Assembly: GCA_937915335.1 (NCBI GenBank)
Contig: CALDLZ010000059.1
Coordinates: 1 to 20,374, forward strand
Source: an uncultured Faecalibacterium sp.
Lineage (GTDB): Bacteria > Bacillota > Clostridia > Oscillospirales > Ruminococcaceae
Direction: 5' to 3'
Length of the DNA stretch: 20,374 nucleotides
Position 1 is the stretch's first letter; every line of letters starts with the position of its first letter. Made by a program: the position numbers and the translations under genes. The notes beneath the pieces are model-generated. The model was not told the origin of the DNA and did no database searches. It was given only the letters and a program-made list of their open reading frames with translations. Below are positions 15,458-20,374 of the stretch, piece after piece.

Positions 15458-15934
15458 TTACTTCGTGTAGGTGAAGGCATAGCTGTCGCCGTCGTGGAGC
15501 TCAATGTCTGCCACGCCCACACTGGTCATCTCACCGGTGGCATCGGTCAGGCACCACCATGCCTGATCCTTGTCCCAGTCAGCGGTCTCGCCGTTGACGG
15601 TGGTCACAAAGCCTGCGTCGGCCTCTTCCTGGCTGATGAGCCCGGCCTCCACCAGAGCGTCGCTCAGCTTCTCGCCGTCGGTCACTTCCAGGGTGTAGGT
15701 CTGGCTCTCTCCATCGGCACCGGTCACAGTGAACTCAACCTTGACCTTGGCAGCCTCGGCCTGACCGGAAGCAGCCTCGGAAGACGCGGCCTCGCTGGAA
15801 GCCGCCACAGAGGAGGCAGCCTCGGAGGAAGCGGCACTGGATGCAGTGCTGGACGCGGCACCGCAGCCCGCCAGCATTCCGGCAGCCAGAGCGGCGCTGA
15901 CGACCAGCGCAAGAAATTTATTCATCGTTTTCAT
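15458..15934 (-). CDS. DUF4430 (transcobalamin C-terminal-like) lipoprotein
   Basis: A 158-aa predicted lipoprotein. A signal peptide at residues 1-23 ends in the lipobox LAGC, with Cys24 the lipidation site. A low-complexity Ser/Ala/Glu linker (about 25-60) follows. The rest is a small beta-rich domain like DUF4430, the fold shared with the C-terminal domain of transcobalamin: KLSDALVEAGLISQEE, WWCLTDATGE and a final GVADIELHDGDSYAFTY. The ATG at 15934 has GGAG ten bases upstream; ATG at 15925 is an alternative. It is followed seven bases later by the ECF-type membrane gene, so the pair probably captures a ligand at the surface and imports it. It has a good promoter upstream. Confidence 0.8.
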   Translation of the reverse strand: MKTMNKFLALVVSAALAAGMLAGCGAASSTASSAASSEAASSVAASSEAASSEAASGQAEAAKVKVEFTVTGADGESQTYTLEVTDGEKLSDALVEAGLISQEEADAGFVTTVNGETADWDKDQAWWCLTDATGEMTSVGVADIELHDGDSYAFTYTK

Positions 15935-15984
15935 GGAAATAATACTCCTTCGTTTGTTTTGCGCATCTTTCATGTGCGGAGTTT

Positions 15985-16013
15985 ATGATACCATGCGCAC
16001 CGGCAAAAATCAA
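15985..16013 (-). promoter_or_regulatory. Promoter of the DUF4430/ECF gene pair
   Basis: On the minus strand: -35 TTGATT (16008-16013), 17-base spacer, -10 TATCAT (15985-15990) with an extended TGG. It begins just beyond the uxuB terminator. No cobalamin riboswitch fits in the remaining leader of about 45 bases. Confidence 0.6.
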
Positions 16014-16024
16014 GGCATAAAAAA

Positions 16025-16059
16025 TCCCACGCTGCGGCAAAGCAAAACGCAGCGTGGGA
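16025..16059 (-). terminator. Terminator of the uxuA-uxuB operon
   Basis: TCCCACGCTGCG (16025-16036) pairs perfectly with CGCAGCGTGGGA (16048-16059), with an 11-base loop. On the minus strand TTTTTTATG follows. It lies 35 bases past the uxuB stop. Confidence 0.85.
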
Positions 16060-16093
16060 ACGAAGATAGCTTAATTCAGGACGGTGTCAGCAC

Positions 16094-17680
16094 TTAGCGG
16101 GCGACAACGTACTTGTGCAGGGTCTTGCGGACTGCGCCCTTGCCAGCGTACAGCTCCTTGACCATGTCCTCGATCTGCTCGCCCAGACCGACCTCGTACA
16201 GGTCAACGCCGAACACGTCGGCACGGCTGTACAGTTTCTTCAGGCAGCTGAAGTCCTGCTCGCCTTCCTTGACCTCCAGAGGAGCCACGATGGCCTGCAG
16301 CTCAGCCAGCATCGGATCGGGAGAGATCTCGAAAGCCTTGCCGTTGTCATCGATACCCTTCAGGTAGCGGGCATAACCAGCCAGCACCAGGGGGATCAGG
16401 ATCAGGTTAGACTTGTCCAGACCACGTGCCTGATATGCCTTGATGGTCTCGCCGAAGCGGATCGCCAGCTTCTGGGAGGTATCGGTAGCGATACGCTGAG
16501 GAGCATCGGGCATGAAGGGGTTGGGCAGGCGGCGGTTGATGACAGCGCCGATGAACTCGTAGGGGTTCAGGACACCGGGATCAACGACCACGGGCATAGC
16601 CTCGATATAACCGATCTTCTGGATGAAGGAACGCAGATCCTCGTCGGCCATCTCGGCGCTGATGAGGGTGTAATCCAGCATGCAGCCGTAGATGGACATT
16701 GCGGTGTGCAGCGGGTTCAGGCAGGTGCAGACCTTCATCTTCTCGATCTTGTCAACGGTCTCGCGGTCGCAGTACAGCACACCGCCCAGCTCCAGCGGAG
16801 GACGGCCGTTGGTGTAGTGATCCTCGATGCACAGGTACTGGGTCTCCTCAGCGTTGACGAAGGGAGCAGTGAAAGTGTGCTTCTCGGTCACGATGGTGTA
16901 GTTATCCTCAAAGCCGTCGTCAGCCAGCATCTTCTGGACCTTGGCATCAGGACGGGGAGTGATCTTATCGATCATGCTCCAGGGGAAGGTGATCTTGGTC
17001 TCGTCCTGAACGTATGCCAGGAACTCAGCGGGAACCAGACCCTGCTCGACCCACTTGGTGGCGTAGGCAAAGACAGCATTCTTGACCTTGTCGCCGTTGT
17101 GAGAGCAGTTATCCATGCTCTGGACGGTCAGGGGCAGCTTGCCAGCCTTGAAGCGCTCGTACAGCAGAGCGGTAACCTTGCCCATTGCCAGAACAGGGGT
17201 CAGGCCGCGCTCCAGATCAGCGGGAGCAACGCCGTAGCCCTTCTCGGTGATGGTGAAGGAGATCATCTGCAGGGAAGGAGCCTGGAAGATCTCGACCAGA
17301 CGTGCCCAATCCTCGCCGAAGGACGGGTCAGCCTTCAGGCTCTCGGTAACGGAAGCGATGACCTTCTTCTCGATGTCGCCAGTGGACTTCAGGCAGACCA
17401 GCAGGCTCAAATTATCGTAGGGGCGGTAAGCCTTATCGATGATCTCGTAGTCAAAGCTCTCAGCCACGATGACACCGCGGTCATACTTGCCGCTGTTCAG
17501 AGCATCGTTCAGGACTGCTGCGGGGAAGGCACGGAAAATGTTGCCTGCGCCGAAGTGTACCCAGGTGGGTTCAGCGTGGGTCTTGGCCTTGACAGCCTCC
17601 ACATCAAACTTGGGCAGCTCGTAGCCCTTTTCTGCCCACTCGGCGGACAGATTGCCGTTCTTAATATCAGACAGCTTCAT
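16094..17680 (-). CDS. uxuB: Mannitol dehydrogenase family oxidoreductase, probable fructuronate reductase
   Basis: A 528-aa cytoplasmic NAD-dependent polyol dehydrogenase of COG0246. Next to uxuA its likely role is D-fructuronate reductase (D-mannonate oxidoreductase), interconverting fructuronate and mannonate in glucuronate use. The N-terminal Rossmann motif is VHFGAGNIFRAF (41-52). MDNCSHNGDKV (189-199) and the catalytic region with Lys316, Asn322 and His325 (NPLHT) are present. It is longer than the roughly 490 aa of E. coli UxuB. The Lys-Asn spacing has one extra residue compared with the usual K-x4-N-x2-H. The ATG at 17680 lies eight bases past the uxuA stop; its ribosome site (AAAGG, about twelve bases away) is weak, suggesting coupling to uxuA. 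Tagaturonate or mannitol reduction are alternatives. Confidence 0.8.
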   Translation of the reverse strand: MKLSDIKNGNLSAEWAEKGYELPKFDVEAVKAKTHAEPTWVHFGAGNIFRAFPAAVLNDALNSGKYDRGVIVAESFDYEIIDKAYRPYDNLSLLVCLKSTGDIEKKVIASVTESLKADPSFGEDWARLVEIFQAPSLQMISFTITEKGYGVAPADLERGLTPVLAMGKVTALLYERFKAGKLPLTVQSMDNCSHNGDKVKNAVFAYATKWVEQGLVPAEFLAYVQDETKITFPWSMIDKITPRPDAKVQKMLADDGFEDNYTIVTEKHTFTAPFVNAEETQYLCIEDHYTNGRPPLELGGVLYCDRETVDKIEKMKVCTCLNPLHTAMSIYGCMLDYTLISAEMADEDLRSFIQKIGYIEAMPVVVDPGVLNPYEFIGAVINRRLPNPFMPDAPQRIATDTSQKLAIRFGETIKAYQARGLDKSNLILIPLVLAGYARYLKGIDDNGKAFEISPDPMLAELQAIVAPLEVKEGEQDFSCLKKLYSRADVFGVDLYEVGLGEQIEDMVKELYAGKGAVRKTLHKYVVAR

Positions 17681-17688
17681 AATAATAC

Positions 17689-18789
17689 TTAGCCTTTCTT
17701 TTTCTCTTCATCCAGACGATCCAGCAGATCCCAGACACCCAGCATGTACTGGATACCCAGGGCACGATCATACTTGCCGTAACCGGGGCGGCAGTTGCCG
17801 GGGCCTTCTTCCCACAGCTGACGGCCGTGGTCGGGACGGATATAGCCCTCGTAGCCGCAGTCATGGTAAGCGCGCAGGATCTCGATGATGCCGGTCTCGC
17901 CGCAGCAATCACGGTGAGCAGCCTCAGAGAAGTCGCCGTTGGGGAAGTGATGGATGTTGCGGATGTGAGCGAACGCGATGCGGTCGCAGTGCTTACGGAC
18001 GATCTCAGCAACGTTGTTGTTGGGGTTTGCGTTCAGGCTGCCGGAGCACAGGGTCAGGCAGTTGTACGGATCGTCCACCATCTTCAGGAAGCGGTCGATG
18101 CTCTCGGCATCCACCAGCAGGCGGGGCAGACCGAAGATATCCCAAGGGGGATCATCCATGTGGATGGCCATCTTGATGTCGCACTCGTGGCAGGTGGGCA
18201 TCAGTGCTTCCAGGAAGTACTTCAGGTTCTCCCACAGCTTCTCCTTGGTGACAGGGGCATAAGCCTTGAACAGCTCGTCCAGCTTGGCCATACGCTCAGG
18301 CTCCCAGCCGGGGAAGGTCATGTTGTACTTCTCGGTGAAGCTCAGGATGTAATCGGCCATGGACTTGTAGTCGTCCTTGATCTTGTCCTTCTCGTAGAAC
18401 AGAGCAGTGGAGCCATCGCCGACGGGGTGGAACAGGTCGGTACGGGTCCAGTCAAAGATGGGCATGAAGTTATAGCAGATGACCTTGACGCCGAACTTGG
18501 ACAGGTTGCGGATGCACTGCTTGTAGTTTTCGATGTACTTGTCGCGGGTGGGCAGACCGATCTTGATGTCGTCGTGCACGTTGACGGACTCGACAACGTC
18601 CATGTCGAAGCCATAGGCGTGGATCTGATCGGCGACCTTCTGGATCTCGTCAACCTCCCAGATCTCACCAGGCATCTTGTTGTGCAGTGCCCAGACGATG
18701 CTGGTCACGCCGGGAATCTGCTTGATGTCGTTGAGGGTGATGGGGTCGTTGCCCTCACCGTACCAACGCCAACCCATTTTCATAGGCAT
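17689..18789 (-). CDS. uxuA: Mannonate dehydratase UxuA
   Basis: A 366-aa enzyme that dehydrates D-mannonate to 2-dehydro-3-deoxygluconate in hexuronate catabolism. The metal-binding residues expected in this TIM-barrel family are visible: His210 in AIHMDDPPW, Cys248 in TLCSGSLN, His275 in FAHIRNIHH and Asp320 in IRPDHGRQ. The opening MKMGWRWYGEGNDPITL and the RTDLFHP segment are typical. At 366 aa it matches the shorter Gram-positive form. The ATG at 18789 has GGAGG eight bases upstream. It is first in an operon with uxuB. Its promoter carries a palindrome shared with the GntR gene upstream, implying repression lifted by a hexuronate intermediate. Confidence 0.96.
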   Translation of the reverse strand: MPMKMGWRWYGEGNDPITLNDIKQIPGVTSIVWALHNKMPGEIWEVDEIQKVADQIHAYGFDMDVVESVNVHDDIKIGLPTRDKYIENYKQCIRNLSKFGVKVICYNFMPIFDWTRTDLFHPVGDGSTALFYEKDKIKDDYKSMADYILSFTEKYNMTFPGWEPERMAKLDELFKAYAPVTKEKLWENLKYFLEALMPTCHECDIKMAIHMDDPPWDIFGLPRLLVDAESIDRFLKMVDDPYNCLTLCSGSLNANPNNNVAEIVRKHCDRIAFAHIRNIHHFPNGDFSEAAHRDCCGETGIIEILRAYHDCGYEGYIRPDHGRQLWEEGPGNCRPGYGKYDRALGIQYMLGVWDLLDRLDEEKKKG

Positions 18790-18825
18790 AGTGGGTTCCT
18801 CCTTGTGTGTTGCTTTGCGTCTAAA

Positions 18826-18847
18826 TGCCGCGGCGGGCGCTGCGGCA
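18826..18847 (-). promoter_or_regulatory. Hairpin in the uxuA leader
   Basis: TGCCGC (18826-18831) pairs with GCGGCA (18842-18847), extended inward by three pairs including one G-T, around a four-base loop. It starts about six bases from the predicted start, so it caps the mRNA 5' end, much as at livJ. Confidence 0.4.
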
Positions 18848-18860
18848 CGTTCCTGTTTAT

Positions 18861-18889
18861 ATTCTAATATATCAGTTGCCGATTAGCAA
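18861..18889 (-). promoter_or_regulatory. uxuA promoter with overlapping operator
   Basis: On the minus strand: -35 TTGCTA (18884-18889), 17-base spacer, -10 TAGAAT (18861-18866). The near-palindrome CTAATATATCAG (18864-18875) overlaps the -10 and spacer, and TTGC-N6-GCAA (18876-18889) overlaps the -35. The first is one base from the CTGATATATCAG at the gntR promoter. Confidence 0.65.
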
Positions 18890-18941
18890 TTGACGTTTTG
18901 ACAAGTTTTGATGTTTTTTCTTGTATACTTTACACAAAGAA

Positions 18942-18977
18942 ACGGCCACACATGGGATTTTACCCCCGTATGGCCGT
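18942..18977 (-). terminator. Terminator of the GntR regulator gene
   Basis: ACGGCCA (18942-18948) pairs with TGGCCGT (18971-18977), with further pairs inside (AC/GT and GGG/CCC) and internal mismatches. On the minus strand TTCTTTGTG follows. It separates the regulator from uxuA. Confidence 0.6.
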
Positions 18978-19015
18978 AAAATACATCCTTTGGGCAGTTT
19001 GACGAATGGAATGTC

Positions 19016-19702
19016 TCACCATGTTTCGCCCGTTCCGATAAAATAATCGGGATGATCGACACGCGCCTGCTCCACGCTGATCTTGTAGCGGCGCAGATGA
19101 TCGCTCAGTGCCCGGCTCAGATCCTCCTCGGTGCCGTTGAGCACGGCTTCCAGAATGCGGGTATGGGCGGCACAGACCGATTTGTTCTCATCGTTCTGCA
19201 GGCTGAACTTGCGCAGGCGTTCGATGTGCTGGAAGGTGGAGAGCATGTGGTCGAAATGGGCCTCCATACCGCACAGCTCAAAGGCACGGCGGTGGAAGGC
19301 GTTGTCCAACTCCAGCATCCGGTTCTCACGGTTTTCCGCGTCAGGATCGTCCTCCAGCACCCGGTACTTCTCAATCAACACCCGGTATGAGGCCTCCTGT
19401 TCCCCGGTCAGACGGCCCCGGATATGATTCAGGATCTCTTTTTCCAGTGTGAAACGGGCGAACTGCTCCATCTCCATCAGTTCCAGATCAATGGGGGCCA
19501 CATAGGTGCCGCTCTGGGGCTTGATGGTGACCATGTGGGCAATGTTGAGCATGATGAGTGCCTCCCGCATGGGGGTGCGGCTGATTCCCAGTTCCTGTGC
19601 CAGCTCGTGGTCGTTCAGTTCATCCCCGGGCTTTAGCTCCATGGTGATGATCCGGCTGCGGATGGTCTCATAAGCTGCCTCGCGGGCGCTCCGAAGTGGC
19701 AT
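19016..19702 (-). CDS. GntR-family (FCD subfamily) transcriptional regulator of hexuronate genes
   Basis: A 228-aa DNA-binding protein. The N-terminal winged helix-turn-helix (about 5-70) contains AYETIRSRIITMELKPGDEL, then ELAQELGISRTPMREAL, the GntR signature. The C-terminal FCD domain (about 78-215) has the expected metal- and ligand-binding residues in LDNAFHRR, AAHTRILEAV and LSDHLRRY. It resembles UxuR/ExuR/KdgR-like regulators; with uxuA-uxuB just downstream on the same strand, control of these genes by a uronate intermediate is likely. The ATG at 19702 has AAGGAG ten bases upstream; a longer in-frame reading to 19804 would run over the operator and -10. A perfect CTGATATATCAG palindrome sits just after its predicted start, indicating autorepression. 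Confidence 0.9.
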   Translation of the reverse strand: MPLRSAREAAYETIRSRIITMELKPGDELNDHELAQELGISRTPMREALIMLNIAHMVTIKPQSGTYVAPIDLELMEMEQFARFTLEKEILNHIRGRLTGEQEASYRVLIEKYRVLEDDPDAENRENRMLELDNAFHRRAFELCGMEAHFDHMLSTFQHIERLRKFSLQNDENKSVCAAHTRILEAVLNGTEEDLSRALSDHLRRYKISVEQARVDHPDYFIGTGETW

Positions 19703-19752
19703 AGTGTTTTCGCTCCTTTTGCGCTGTTCCACGCAGATTTTTCTGGGGCCAA

Positions 19753-19764
19753 CTGATATATCAG
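19753..19764. promoter_or_regulatory. Operator of the GntR gene (CTGATATATCAG)
   Basis: A perfect 12-bp palindrome about four bases past the predicted start of gntR transcription. With flanking AA it matches the uxuA promoter at AACTGATATAT(C/T)AG, which defines a small predicted regulon. Confidence 0.65.
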
Positions 19765-19774
19765 CAGCATTTTT

Positions 19775-19804
19775 ATTGTACTCTAACTGTTGATCGTCCG
19801 TCAA
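19775..19804 (-). promoter_or_regulatory. Promoter of the GntR gene
   Basis: On the minus strand: -35 TTGACG (19799-19804), 18-base spacer, -10 TACAAT (19775-19780). The operator lies directly downstream. Confidence 0.6.
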
Positions 19805-19838
19805 TTGGGATTCTGCCCAAATCTTTGACTTTTTATTG

Positions 19839-20374
19839 TCAATGTTGCTGCTTTTTCCAGGGGCCGTACAAAATCACGCCCCAGATCGCCGCCAGCGCCA
19901 GCCCGCAGACCACATCAATGATGGAATGCTGCTTGGTGAACATGGTAGAAGCGCAGATCAGCGCCGCCCACACCCAGGCCACCACCTTGAGCCAGGGGTG
20001 CTTCTTTGCCAGCGTGCTGCCCGAGAGAGCAATGGCCATGCAGCCGGTGCTCTGGCAGTGGATGGAGGGACAGACATTGACCGACGCGTCCGCCTTCCAG
20101 ATCAGCTGCATCAGGGTCATGGCAATGTTGTCCCGGCCAACGGCCTCCGCTGTGGGGCGGATATCCAGCCCGTTGGGCAATACCATATAAATAATGAGAC
20201 ACAAAGTCATCCCTGAGAACATCATCAGGCAGAGCTTGTCGTAACTGGCGGTGTCGTGCCACCACAGCAGGGCTGTGACCCCCGCCAGCAGCAGAAACCA
20301 GCTGCAGTACGGAAAGACGAACCACTCGTTGAAGGGGATGAGATCATCGATGGGGCTGTGGATGATGTATTTGG
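19839..20374 (-). CDS. PAP2 superfamily phosphatase (partial at window edge)
   Basis: The C-terminal 177 residues of a membrane phosphatase; the reading frame stays open to the window edge, so the true start lies outside. About five helices are visible. The PAP2 active-site blocks are recognisable: an IRP element (LPNGLDIRP), then CPSIHCQST in place of the usual PSGH block, and FTKQHSIIDVVCG, which supplies the His-x3-Asp of the third motif. The visible part starts with KYIIHSPIDDLIPFNEWFVFPY, like PAP2 proteins of the inositol-phosphoceramide-synthase-like subgroup. It probably removes or exchanges phosphate on a lipid or isoprenoid phosphate at the membrane. It ends in a basic tail (KKQQH). 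An internal ATG at 20225 should not be taken as the start. Two small hairpins (TTGGG/CCCAA and TTGAC/GTCAA, 19804-19841) follow and may terminate it weakly. Confidence 0.85.
   Translation of the reverse strand, partial: KYIIHSPIDDLIPFNEWFVFPYCSWFLLLAGVTALLWWHDTASYDKLCLMMFSGMTLCLIIYMVLPNGLDIRPTAEAVGRDNIAMTLMQLIWKADASVNVCPSIHCQSTGCMAIALSGSTLAKKHPWLKVVAWVWAALICASTMFTKQHSIIDVVCGLALAAIWGVILYGPWKKQQH

Noticed and set aside
15935..16024. Cobalamin riboswitch upstream of the DUF4430 lipoprotein
   Set aside because: Only about 50 bases of leader remain after the promoter and none of the conserved B12-box sequence is visible.
18898..18929. Plus-strand promoter TTGACA...TATACT upstream of the GntR gene region
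   Set aside because: The spacer is 20 bases and no plus-strand gene follows.
18920..18930. UxuR-like TTGTATAC half-site upstream of uxuA
   Set aside because: Only one half matches and it lies well upstream of the promoter; the CTGATATAT(C/T)AG pair is a better operator candidate.

Overview
The window looks like chromosomal DNA from a gut member of the Oscillospiraceae/Ruminococcaceae, most likely Faecalibacterium or a close relative. This is inferred from the GC-rich coding regions, strong AGGAGG ribosome sites, Ser/Ala-rich lipoprotein linkers and the gene families present. No rRNA, tRNA, CRISPR array, integrase or insertion sequence was seen, and gene content is mostly metabolic and transport.

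Layout. (1) 170-941, minus: a Cys-rich DUF3793 protein behind two tandem promoters, each with the same 16-bp palindrome at its predicted start site. (2) 983-1280: a compact locus that reads like a type I toxin-antitoxin module. It has a strong promoter, a 20-codon peptide ORF with a sequestered ribosome site, long-range 5'-3' RNA pairing, and a consensus antisense promoter converging on a shared hairpin. (3) 1292-5951, plus: a uridine-kinase-like P-loop kinase, then an ABC ATPase and a 1089-aa FtsX-type permease with a large coiled coil. (4) 5974-6694, plus: a toxin-first type II toxin-antitoxin pair (RelE/HigB-like plus XRE) with a palindrome in its promoter spacer. (5) 6786-11739, minus: a complete branched-chain amino-acid ABC importer (livJ, terminator, livH-livM-livG-livF). 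(6) 11885-13382, minus: a MATE exporter whose leader carries an interspersed-repeat-like element. (7) 13471-14943, plus: enolase with its own promoter and a strong terminator. (8) 14947-16013, minus: a DUF4430 lipoprotein and an ECF-type membrane component. (9) 16094-19804, minus: uxuB-like reductase, uxuA mannonate dehydratase and a GntR/FCD regulator. The promoters of uxuA and of the regulator share a CTGATATAT(C/T)AG operator. (10) 19839 to the window edge, minus: a PAP2-type phosphatase cut by the window.

How the parts work together. uxuA and uxuB form the hexuronate (glucuronate/fructuronate) branch, and the adjacent regulator probably represses them and itself. The liv genes import branched-chain amino acids, with a terminator behind livJ that should give excess binding protein over transporter. 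The DUF4430 and ECF genes probably capture and import a vitamin-like ligand, possibly a cobamide, but the ligand is not shown. The most interesting feature is the compact peptide/antisense locus at 983-1280.
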